Assembly (NCBI RefSeq): GCF_045689245.1
Contig: NZ_CP136865.1
Coordinates: forward strand, 3,596,001-3,660,000
Length of the DNA stretch: 64,000 bases
Direction: 5' to 3'
Origin: Congregibacter brevis
Lineage (GTDB): Bacteria; Pseudomonadota; Gammaproteobacteria; Pseudomonadales; Halieaceae
The notes under the pieces: model-generated
Database searches by the model: none
The model's input: the letters and a program-made list of their open reading frames with translations, nothing else
Told to the model about the DNA's origin: nothing
Made by a program: the position numbers and the translations under genes
Shown here: positions 24,797 through 32,232 of the stretch, piece by piece
Numbering within the stretch: the stretch's first letter is position 1
Layout: every line of letters begins with the position of its first letter

Positions 24797-25966
24797 ATGA
24801 ATCGCAGAAAATTTTTGGCCGCAGCGGGAGTTGGAACGACTTCGCTTGTCGGCTGCGCCGCATCACAAACATCCTCGTTGACGTCACGTCACTCGCTTCT
24901 AGAACAGCCACCGGGGAGTACCGCGGACGCACTCGTGCAACCAATCGGTGCAGGCATGATGCCCGTCAAGTCCTCTATGGACCGTGTTACACGCACCATA
25001 GTTGGGCTAAGGCCCTTTCGAAAGCCAGGGCCCCGACTCGAAGCGGCAAAGCTAGGGTCAAAAGATATCGTGCACAACTATGGTCATGGAGGGGGGGGTG
25101 TATCGCTATCATGGGGCGTTGCGGAACTAGCCGCGACATTGGTGAAAGATTTTGGACGGAGAGACATTGCTGTTTTGGGCTCGGGTGTTATCGGCCTATC
25201 CACAGCGATTCAACTTCAGCGGGCCGGCGCCGAAGTCACTATTTATGCCAAAGACTTCCCCCCGTACACAACATCCAACGTTGCCGGGGCAATGTGGCAT
25301 CCAGTAACACTGTTTGAACGCGATCAGGTCACGGACGCCACTTTACGAATGCTGGATTTGGCATCCCAAATCGCGTTTAAACGTTTTATCGGTTACGCGA
25401 ATGACCCCACCTATGGCGTGTACTGGATAAGACAGTACTCGCTGAGCGAATCGCCGATGGATACCTCAACGCCCTATGCAGGAGGCGACAGCCTTTACCC
25501 AGGCTTGATACGCAATAGAAAGAATGGCCCCTTTGGCTTCGCCTACCACGACGCTTATTACACCCTCATGATCGACCCGGACATCTACCTCAGGGCACTG
25601 ATGCGCGACTTTACGAGTGGAGGAGGACAACTCAGAGAGATTGCTTTTGACACTGCAGATGATGTCGAAGGTTTAGCAGAGCGTAGTATCGTGAACTGCA
25701 CAGGACTGGGCGCCGGTAAACTATTTGGTGACGAAAGCGTGATTCCCGCGCGCGGTCAGCTAAGCTTTCTTCTCCCACAGAACGACATCGACTACGGATA
25801 TGCGGGAGTTACCAAGGACTACGGGCTTCTTTATACATTTCCGAGAAAGACCGGAGTGCTCCTCGGTGGGTCTGTAGACAAGAACGACTGGGACCTTCGG
25901 TCCAGGGAAGACGAAGTTCGCCGCATGGTGGAAGGCCACGCCGCGATGGCCGCTAGATTGAGATAG
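24797..25966 (+). CDS. Tat-lipoprotein FAD oxidoreductase, circularly permuted D-amino-acid-oxidase type
   Basis: This is a flavoenzyme of the D-amino-acid oxidase (DAO) family with its domain order rearranged. Residues 3-20 form a twin-arginine signal ending in a lipobox (RRKFLAAAGVGTTSLVGC, Cys20); Ala at +2 suggests outer-membrane sorting. Residues 62-116 hold motifs that close a normal DAAO at its C-terminus: TIVGLRP with the substrate-carboxylate Arg (Arg72), PGPRLE, and the FAD-contacting VHNYGHGGGGVSLSWG. Only then comes the dinucleotide-binding VLGSGVIGLSTAIQL (GxGxxG at 128-133), normally N-terminal, followed by TTSNVAGAMWHP, VNCTGLGAGKLFG and ARGQL. The protein ends at EGHAAMAARLR, where a normal DAAO would run on into the GLRP segment. 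The expected reaction is oxidative deamination of a D-amino acid or imino acid to a keto acid, ammonia and H2O2 outside the cytoplasm. It is followed by the epimerase-like gene. Confidence 0.85.
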   Translation: MNRRKFLAAAGVGTTSLVGCAASQTSSLTSRHSLLEQPPGSTADALVQPIGAGMMPVKSSMDRVTRTIVGLRPFRKPGPRLEAAKLGSKDIVHNYGHGGGGVSLSWGVAELAATLVKDFGRRDIAVLGSGVIGLSTAIQLQRAGAEVTIYAKDFPPYTTSNVAGAMWHPVTLFERDQVTDATLRMLDLASQIAFKRFIGYANDPTYGVYWIRQYSLSESPMDTSTPYAGGDSLYPGLIRNRKNGPFGFAYHDAYYTLMIDPDIYLRALMRDFTSGGGQLREIAFDTADDVEGLAERSIVNCTGLGAGKLFGDESVIPARGQLSFLLPQNDIDYGYAGVTKDYGLLYTFPRKTGVLLGGSVDKNDWDLRSREDEVRRMVEGHAAMAARLR

Positions 25967-26028
25967 CAGGACCTGCTCCAAGATAGTGCGCACACAGCTA
26001 CCCAATGAAACCGGCATGGAGAACAGCA

Positions 26029-27351
26029 GTGAATAATGCAAATGCAGGCAAGCTCAACAGACGCAGCCTTATTGCAGGCATGGGTGCAACTGCGGCGAGC
26101 ACCATGCTTTTTGGTCACCATGCTGTCGGCACAGCATTGAGCTCCCTCCCTAAAAGCCCTCCAGGTATGTCCGCTGAAGATTTAGCGCGCGACGAAACTT
26201 ACTGGCAGCGTGTGGCGTCTTTTTATGACCGGACCGAGGGCATCGTTAACCTGGAGCACGGATACTGGGGAAAAATGCCACGTCCAGTCCAGACTTCCTA
26301 TTTAGATGCGTTACAACGAATCAACAAACAGAATTCGTTTTATGCACGAAAGGAGTTCTCTGCAGACTATCGGCTCGCCGTGGAGCAGGTCGCGGCGTTA
26401 CTAGGAGCGGAGCCTGATGAGATCGTTCTGACCAGAAATGCTACTGAGTCCATTCAGAGCCTCATTCTGCAGTACAAACCTCTCAATGAGGGAGACTCAG
26501 TACTCCTGGCGGACGTCGACTACCCGAGCTTTAAAGTGCTCATGCGATCGCTTGAGCAAAGCCGAGGCGTCAAAGCGATAGAGCTGGCCCTCCCGCAGAA
26601 AGCTACGCAAGCGGAACTACTGGCGACCTACATTGAGGCTTTTAATGCCAACCCCAAACTCAAACTCATGTTGCTCACCCATGTCAGCAATCAACATGGT
26701 TTGATACTCCCGGTCGCCGAGATTACTAAGGAGGCTCGCCTCCGTGGCATCGACGTGATTTGTGACAACGCACAGTCCTGGGGCTTACTGGACTATCGGA
26801 TTACGGACCTAGGGGTCGACTGGGCAGCGTTCAATCTTCACAAATGGATTGGCGCCCCCCTTGGAGTCGGCGCGCTTTACATGCGACGAGGCAGCAGAGA
26901 GAGAATCGGCGTGCATCCCGGAGAGAAGGACTTGTCGAGCACTGCTGTGAGCGCGCGAGTTCACCCGGGCACTATAAATTTTGCGGCGATCCTTGCGGTT
27001 CCCGATGCTCTTGATTTTCACAAGGCGGTAGGCGGCGCCAACAAAGCCGCGCGCCTTCGTTACATGAATGACTTGTGGCGAAGCGAGGCAGAGACTTTAA
27101 GCCACATAGAAGTGCTCGGGGGCTCAGACCCGGAATCTCGCACGGGCATGGGCTCATTTCGATTGCTGGGTAAAAATAGCGACGACGATGCCAAAGCGCT
27201 TCAAAAAAGACTGGAAACAGATTTTGGGATTTTCTCTGTGGCGCGCCATGGCCTCGCGGACGGTGGCTGCGTGCGAATCACACCTCAGGTTTTTACAACG
27301 CCCAATGAGTTAGGGAAACTGCGCTCGGCGCTTAAGGAAATCAAAAGCTAA
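26029..27351 (+). CDS. Tat-exported class V aminotransferase (isopenicillin-N-epimerase-like)
   Basis: This is a fold-type I PLP enzyme of the class V group, closest in layout to isopenicillin N epimerase (CefD)/cysteine-desulfurase-like proteins. I prefer the GTG at 26029 (GGAG 7 bases upstream) to the ATG at 26005, which lacks a Shine-Dalgarno. A Tat signal LNRRSLIAGMGATAASTMLFG follows. Motifs in the longer numbering: LEHGYWG at 83-89, RNATESIQ at 144-151, the PLP-ring Asp in CDNAQSWG (Asp254) and the Schiff-base lysine in FNLHKWIGAPLG (Lys280). Reactions in the family include epimerisation, transamination and desulfuration; amino-acid racemisation next to a D-amino-acid oxidase homologue is an attractive but unproven pairing. 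It lies 62 bases downstream of the oxidase on the same strand. Confidence 0.8.
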   Translation: MNNANAGKLNRRSLIAGMGATAASTMLFGHHAVGTALSSLPKSPPGMSAEDLARDETYWQRVASFYDRTEGIVNLEHGYWGKMPRPVQTSYLDALQRINKQNSFYARKEFSADYRLAVEQVAALLGAEPDEIVLTRNATESIQSLILQYKPLNEGDSVLLADVDYPSFKVLMRSLEQSRGVKAIELALPQKATQAELLATYIEAFNANPKLKLMLLTHVSNQHGLILPVAEITKEARLRGIDVICDNAQSWGLLDYRITDLGVDWAAFNLHKWIGAPLGVGALYMRRGSRERIGVHPGEKDLSSTAVSARVHPGTINFAAILAVPDALDFHKAVGGANKAARLRYMNDLWRSEAETLSHIEVLGGSDPESRTGMGSFRLLGKNSDDDAKALQKRLETDFGIFSVARHGLADGGCVRITPQVFTTPNELGKLRSALKEIKS

Positions 27352-27543
27352 AGAAGATCTTGGGGGTAGCAAGCAGTCAAACCCATACCGAGATGTGTCT
27401 GGGACTGAAAAAAGTGACCTAGGAAGAACTGGTAACGGTGAGCTAAGGTAAACTCGTTCGCCGAGATCTCCCCCACCCCAACAAAAGTGGCAAGCTTGTT
27501 ACCGACATCAAAGTTACACGCCCCCCAAACCAGCCGGCGCTTT

Positions 27544-28737
27544 ATGCGGTGTATCGCTGGCATTCTGATTAGCGTTTCGTTAACTGCCTACGGCCAGCCA
27601 GGAATTTTCACAGACCCTGTAGACGGGCGTTTCGATGCGTCTCGCTATCTTTCCGAAAACGCCTTTGGCTTTCTGCCCGTACCGATCATTATCACTGAAC
27701 CTGCCGTCGACGGTGGACTGGGCGCAGTCGGTCTTTTCTTCCATGAAAGTGATGAGGGTAAAGAGCAGCGTCTCGAACGGCTAAAGAAAGATGAAGGCGG
27801 CAGCGCACAGTTACTGACTCCGAGCATCAGTGCGGTCGCGGGAGCTTACACCGGCAACGGGTCGTGGTTTGCAGGCGGAGGCCACGTAGGCTTTTGGAAA
27901 CAAGGCCGCGTTCGGTACCAAGGGGGCGCTGGTGTTGGCAACGTTAATCTCGCCTTCTATGGCTCAGGTGACGCTGAACTCACGTCGCCCATTGAGCTGA
28001 ACACCGAGGCTCTTGGCGTCCTACAATCCCTTAAAGTAAAAGTTGCTGATACGCCGCTATTTATCGGCGTGTCACAGCGCTACATCGACGCGACCATCTC
28101 TCCGCGCCGAGCAGGTGACGCGGTAGGCGACCTAATACCCGCAGAATCATTTGATACTTGGGGCGACGAACTGCGAGATATCACCGACGTGGAGGTAACT
28201 ACCTCTGGCCTTGGACTCACAGCTGAGTTCGACACGAGGAACAACTTCTTCAGTCCTCACAAAGGCGTACGCTACGAGCTACAACACATTTGGTTTAGTT
28301 CAGCACTAGGCAGTGATATTGACTATGAGCTGACGTCGCTAACTGGTTTGAATTATTTGCCTATCAATGACAATTGGCGCGCAGGACTTCGTTTGAACGC
28401 TGAATATGCTGATGCAGACGGATTGCTCCCTCAATATGCCACTCCCACGGTGGTGCTGCGAGGCATTCCTGCAGCGCGGTATCAAGGTAATGCGGTTGCG
28501 GTCATAGAGGGCGAAATCACTCGGCAAATAGACCCTCGCTGGTCTATCAATATCTTTGCAGGCGTTGGGCGTGCCGATGGAGCATTTAGCGATTTGTCAG
28601 ACAGCGCCAGTCGGGTAACTCGGGGGGCAGGCTTTCGTTATCTCGTCGCCCGCCGTTATGGTTTTGAAATGGGCCTAGATGTCGCGAAAGGTCCCGAGGA
28701 TTCGATTCTCTACATTCAGGCCGGGACAGCATGGTAA
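27544..28737 (+). CDS. Omp85-type outer-membrane barrel lacking POTRA domains
   Basis: This is a bacterial surface antigen (BamA/TamA superfamily) beta-barrel protein. The start is uncertain: the ATG at 27544 begins a Sec signal peptide (MRCIAGILISVSLTAYG), while an in-frame GTG at 27487 would put 19 residues in front. Neither has a good Shine-Dalgarno. The mature protein of about 380 residues goes almost directly into barrel strands, with no room for POTRA repeats. The segment VVLRGIPAARYQGNAVAVIEGEITRQI matches the strand and lid-lock-like loop of Omp85 proteins, and SRVTRGAGFRYLVARRYGFEMGLDVAKGPEDSILYIQAGTAW is the typical end with terminal Trp. It could be a lipid or protein translocator, or a porin-like protein. 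It is co-directional with the epimerase-like gene, and its last 22 bases overlap the 3' end of coaX. Confidence 0.75.
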   Translation: MRCIAGILISVSLTAYGQPGIFTDPVDGRFDASRYLSENAFGFLPVPIIITEPAVDGGLGAVGLFFHESDEGKEQRLERLKKDEGGSAQLLTPSISAVAGAYTGNGSWFAGGGHVGFWKQGRVRYQGGAGVGNVNLAFYGSGDAELTSPIELNTEALGVLQSLKVKVADTPLFIGVSQRYIDATISPRRAGDAVGDLIPAESFDTWGDELRDITDVEVTTSGLGLTAEFDTRNNFFSPHKGVRYELQHIWFSSALGSDIDYELTSLTGLNYLPINDNWRAGLRLNAEYADADGLLPQYATPTVVLRGIPAARYQGNAVAVIEGEITRQIDPRWSINIFAGVGRADGAFSDLSDSASRVTRGAGFRYLVARRYGFEMGLDVAKGPEDSILYIQAGTAW

Positions 28738-29498
28738 GCCTGCCATAAAGACGGATAGTCGAGTAAATCAGCGCATTCGATTTGAGCCTGCAAAAGAAGT
28801 CCCTCAAGGACCAGTCGAGGAGCAATTGTTACCTCGACATCAAGTACTTGAGCTAAGTCATCTGCTCCACCCCCGCACATCAACACTTCCGGAGCTTCTC
28901 CGCCAGCAGTGGCATGACTCAACGACAGACTCACGGCGCCCGCTTGCGCGAGCAGCAGGCCGTGACTGACAGCTTCCGCTGTCGAGCAACCAGGCGCTAT
29001 CGATACGCTATCTGAAAGACTGTCTCGCACACGATCGGTATCCGCAAATAGCGCCCTCTTCATGAGTGCCACCCCAGGAATAATGTAGCCGCCCTCATGC
29101 CTGCCATCTTCTGCCACCAAATCGATAGTGAGGGCAGATCCAGCATCAACCACACAGATGCGACCGGCGACCCGCCGCCTCGCGCCCAACATCGCTAACC
29201 ATCGATCTACTCCCATACGCTCCGGGTCAGCATAAGAATTCACGAGATCATTCACAGCGCCGCGAGATTGAGCGAACCAAACCCGCTTGCACAGCGGCGC
29301 CAAACTCGCAGATAGCGAATTTTGTAAATCAGGCGCAGCGACGCTGGACACGAGCACGGTAGTATCTTCGAGTTGAGGCATTAAGGCGTCGACAATCTTG
29401 GCGGTTTCTACTCGGCCCTCGCTTACCTTCGCATGCGAATCAAAGGCCATCCACTTAGTCGCACTGTTACCTATGTCTAACAGCAGTGCGCGAGTCAC
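28716..29498 (-). CDS. coaX: Type III pantothenate kinase
   Basis: CoaX phosphorylates pantothenate in the first step of coenzyme A synthesis; the type III enzyme is the feedback-resistant form with an ASKHA fold. The 260 residues show the phosphate-1 motif LLLDIGNSATKW, the GVDRWLAMLGARR segment, VVDAGSALTIDLV and GGYIIPG. The ATG overlaps the birA stop by 4 bases, so the two are translationally coupled. Its 3' end overlaps the convergent Omp85-like gene by 22 bases. In Pseudomonas birA-coaX precede the tRNA-tuf block; here the 11-kb cargo region intervenes. Confidence 0.93.
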   Translation of the reverse strand: MTRALLLDIGNSATKWMAFDSHAKVSEGRVETAKIVDALMPQLEDTTVLVSSVAAPDLQNSLSASLAPLCKRVWFAQSRGAVNDLVNSYADPERMGVDRWLAMLGARRRVAGRICVVDAGSALTIDLVAEDGRHEGGYIIPGVALMKRALFADTDRVRDSLSDSVSIAPGCSTAEAVSHGLLLAQAGAVSLSLSHATAGGEAPEVLMCGGGADDLAQVLDVEVTIAPRLVLEGLLLQAQIECADLLDYPSLWQAYHAVPA

Positions 29499-30475
29499 GA
29501 TGTGCCTTCCTGCAAACGGAGAGAAACTTCACCGCCGTATATACTTTGAACACCCGAATTAGTCTTAAGAAGCAGAGCACCGCGGGCGTCAACACCAGCA
29601 GCTTCTCCAGCCAAACGCTGCCCGTTATTGTCCACAACAACGCGTCGGCCAGCGAAAGCATCCACTGCCTCCCACCGGTCACGCCACACTGCAAAACCTT
29701 CCTCTTCATACGCCGCCAGTGCCATCAGCATCCGGTTTAGCAACTTTGCTACCAAGATACTTCTGGAAAAATGCACTTCCCCTGAGGTCTGCAGATCTGA
29801 CCAAGGCTGCTCAATCTTGGCAGCCTGCTCGTCGGGTAATCGTACGTTGATTCCGACGCCGATAACCACATCACAGGGCCCGGAAAAGTCGCCACTCATC
29901 TCTACGAGAATACCGGCGAGCTTCTTACCATTCAGATAAACATCATTAGGCCACTTGAGAGATAAGCCTTCGACGCCCAGATCCTGCAGCGCTTCGCAGA
30001 CCATCACCCCTACAGAAAGAGACAAGCCCTCCAGAACCTCAGCCCCTCCATTAAAACGCCAGCCGACTGAGAGATAGATACTGCTGGCGAAGGGACTCAC
30101 CCAGGCTCTGCCCCGACGACCGCGACCCGCGCTCTGGCTCTCAGCCAAGCAAACCAATGCACCATTGCCGAAGGGTGTTCTGCGTCTAAGCTCGGCGTTG
30201 GTAGAGTCAATGCTTCTATGAATCGCCAGCTCGTCTAGATGCCCCGTCGCATCAATTGTAAGGCTCTTTCTGATGACCGAGTCTTCGAGTAGATCGAGCC
30301 CCCCCAGAATCTGATAGCCCTGTCCGCGCACGCGATTGATCTCGATCCCAAGCTTTTCCAGCGACGAAACCTGCTTCCAAATCGCCGTACGACTCAAGCC
30401 GTACTCTCGGGCGAGATCGGCCCCAGAGTGAAAAGCACCATCAGCAAGCTTTAGTAAAAGGTCGTCAGCGGACAT
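29495..30475 (-). CDS. birA: Biotin--protein ligase / biotin operon repressor
   Basis: BirA activates biotin as biotinyl-AMP and attaches it to the lysine of carboxyl-carrier domains; with its N-terminal HTH it can also repress bio genes. The 326 residues contain a winged-helix domain (residues about 1-60, with REYGLSRTAIWKQV), the catalytic GRGRRGRAW loop, LKWPNDVYLNGKKLAGILVE and a small C-terminal SH3-like domain. It is divergent from liuR, 141 bases away. One of its substrates, the biotin-carrier subunit LiuD, is encoded 4 kb downstream on the other strand. Confidence 0.95.
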   Translation of the reverse strand: MSADDLLLKLADGAFHSGADLAREYGLSRTAIWKQVSSLEKLGIEINRVRGQGYQILGGLDLLEDSVIRKSLTIDATGHLDELAIHRSIDSTNAELRRRTPFGNGALVCLAESQSAGRGRRGRAWVSPFASSIYLSVGWRFNGGAEVLEGLSLSVGVMVCEALQDLGVEGLSLKWPNDVYLNGKKLAGILVEMSGDFSGPCDVVIGVGINVRLPDEQAAKIEQPWSDLQTSGEVHFSRSILVAKLLNRMLMALAAYEEEGFAVWRDRWEAVDAFAGRRVVVDNNGQRLAGEAAGVDARGALLLKTNSGVQSIYGGEVSLRLQEGTS

Positions 30476-30580
30476 CTAGCAGAGCTTCGATTGAAACGGC
30501 TCGCGATCATAGCAAAATCGTGCCCCGTCAAACGGCGCAATGATGGGTGGAAGTTCAACTTTATAGGCGATTCGCTCTGG

Positions 30581-30598
30581 GTTTACGTTAACGTAAAC
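30581..30598 (+). promoter_or_regulatory. Putative LiuR operator: 18-bp perfect palindrome
   Basis: GTTTACGTTAACGTAAAC is a perfect palindrome, located just before a TATAGA -10-like box (30603-30608). The liuR ATG is at 30617, so the transcript would be almost leaderless. MerR-family regulators bind palindromes in the promoter spacer, so this is the probable autoregulatory LiuR site (inference). Half-sites TTTACGT and ACGTAAA agree with what I recall of LiuR sites. Confidence 0.7.
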
Positions 30599-30616
30599 GT
30601 AATATAGACTGCGGCC

Positions 30617-31033
30617 ATGGTAAACACTCAAAAACAGTTCAGCATTTCCGAGCTCTCACAAGAGTTCGGTATCTCGACGCGGACAATTCGCTTTTATGAG
30701 GAAAAGGGTTTTATTGAGCCCCTCCGCTCAGGGCAGCGTCGTATCTACACCCCAGCCGATCGAGCGCGTATCCGGCTCATCTTGCGGGGCAAACGCATAG
30801 GTCTCAGTCTCGCCGAGAGCGTCGAGATCATAGACATGTATCACCCGGGAGAAAGCGACTCCACGCAATTGGAATCTCTCCTCCTACGGATCGGCGAGCG
30901 ACGCGCGGCATTAGAGCAGCAGCGGAGGGATCTCGATGACATGTTGAGTGCCCTTAACGACGTTGAGGGCATTTGTCGCGAAGCCCAACATAAACACCGT
31001 AACGAACAAGCACAGAAGACACTCACGGCATGA
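30617..31033 (+). CDS. liuR: MerR-family regulator of leucine/isovalerate catabolism
   Basis: This is a transcriptional regulator of the adjacent branched-chain catabolic operon. The 138 residues show a MerR HTH (ISELSQEFGISTRTIRFYEEKGFIEP, then RRIYTPADRARIRLI) and a C-terminal coiled coil (residues about 85-125) for dimerisation. There is no metal-binding Cys cluster of the MerR metal sensors, which fits LiuR, thought to respond to a branched-chain acyl-CoA. It is the first gene of the liu cluster, 19 bases ahead of liuA, with a palindromic operator in its own promoter. Confidence 0.88.
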   Translation: MVNTQKQFSISELSQEFGISTRTIRFYEEKGFIEPLRSGQRRIYTPADRARIRLILRGKRIGLSLAESVEIIDMYHPGESDSTQLESLLLRIGERRAALEQQRRDLDDMLSALNDVEGICREAQHKHRNEQAQKTLTA

Positions 31034-31052
31034 CGCGTAAGGAGCAAAGCGT

Positions 31053-32222
31053 ATGAACACCGGCTACCCCACTCTCAATTTTGGCCTCGGCGAAGACATC
31101 GACATGCTCCGGGATGCGGTTCATCAAATGTGTGAGAAAGAGATAAGACCTCGCGCCGCTCAGATTGACCGAGACAACGATTTTCCTGCAGATCTTTGGC
31201 CCAAATTGGGCGCCATGGGCCTTTTGGGTATTACCGTCGACGAAGAGTTTGGCGGCAGTGGCATGGGCTACCTCGCACATTCAATCGTGATGGAAGAAAT
31301 AAGCCGTGCGTCAGGTTCCGTAGGCCTATCCTATGGCGCCATGTCGAATCTTTGCTTAAACCAAATCCAGCGCCACGGAAACGACGCGCAAAGAACACAC
31401 TTCCTACCCAAGCTCTGCACGGGCGAGCACGTCGGCGCTCTCGCCATGTCCGAAGCCAACGCCGGTTCAGATGTAGTGAGCATGAAGCTACAAGCGCGAC
31501 GCGAGGGCGACCACTACGTGCTCAACGGCACGAAAATGTGGATCACCAACGGCCCAGACGCCGATGTATATGTGATTTATGCGAAAACGGACATTCAGGC
31601 GGGCTCAAGAGGTATCACAGCATTCATCGTTGAGCGGGATTATCCGGGGTTCACTCGCTCACCCAAGCTCGACAAGCTGGGTATGCGCGGATCGAACACC
31701 TGCGAATTAGTTTTCGAAGACTGCAAGGTGCCCGCCGAAAACATCCTTCGGGAAGAAGGGAAAGGCGTTGAGATACTGATGTCCGGACTCGATTACGAGC
31801 GCACGGTGCTTTCAGGCGGTCCTGTTGGAATCATGCAAGCCTGTATTGATGAGGTCCTGCCCTACCTCCATACCCGTCAGCAATTCGGCCAGGCTATTGG
31901 AGAGTTCCAGCTAATGCAGGGCAAACTCGCCGACATGTACGCGGACCTCAATGCCTGTCGCTCGTACCTGTACACCGTTGCCGCGGCCTGTGATCGAGGC
32001 GAGGAAACTCGCCAGGATTGTGCAGCAGTGATTCTTTACACCGCAGAAAAAGCGACACAACTTGCTTTACAAACCATTCAGGCGCTGGGTGGGTATGGCT
32101 ATACCAATGAAGCAAACGCGGGACGCCTGCTGCGTGACGCCAAGCTTTACGAGATCGGCGCGGGTACGTCAGAAATTCGGCGTATGCTCATCGGACGTGA
32201 ACTTTTCAAGGCTTCAGCCTGA
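31053..32222 (+). CDS. liuA: Isovaleryl-CoA dehydrogenase
   Basis: LiuA oxidises isovaleryl-CoA to 3-methylcrotonyl-CoA with FAD, step three of leucine breakdown. The 389 residues have the acyl-CoA dehydrogenase signatures ALAMSEANAGSDV and the C-terminal QTIQALGGYGYTNE with RLLRDAKLYEIGAGTSEI. The catalytic Glu of isovaleryl-CoA dehydrogenases lies in the segment SGLDYERTVLSGG (Glu250 region), unlike the C-terminal position in short-chain enzymes, and is present. AAGGAG lies 7-8 bases before the ATG. The product feeds LiuBD encoded next. Confidence 0.93.
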   Translation: MNTGYPTLNFGLGEDIDMLRDAVHQMCEKEIRPRAAQIDRDNDFPADLWPKLGAMGLLGITVDEEFGGSGMGYLAHSIVMEEISRASGSVGLSYGAMSNLCLNQIQRHGNDAQRTHFLPKLCTGEHVGALAMSEANAGSDVVSMKLQARREGDHYVLNGTKMWITNGPDADVYVIYAKTDIQAGSRGITAFIVERDYPGFTRSPKLDKLGMRGSNTCELVFEDCKVPAENILREEGKGVEILMSGLDYERTVLSGGPVGIMQACIDEVLPYLHTRQQFGQAIGEFQLMQGKLADMYADLNACRSYLYTVAAACDRGEETRQDCAAVILYTAEKATQLALQTIQALGGYGYTNEANAGRLLRDAKLYEIGAGTSEIRRMLIGRELFKASA

Positions 32223-32232
32223 GTATCCATCT

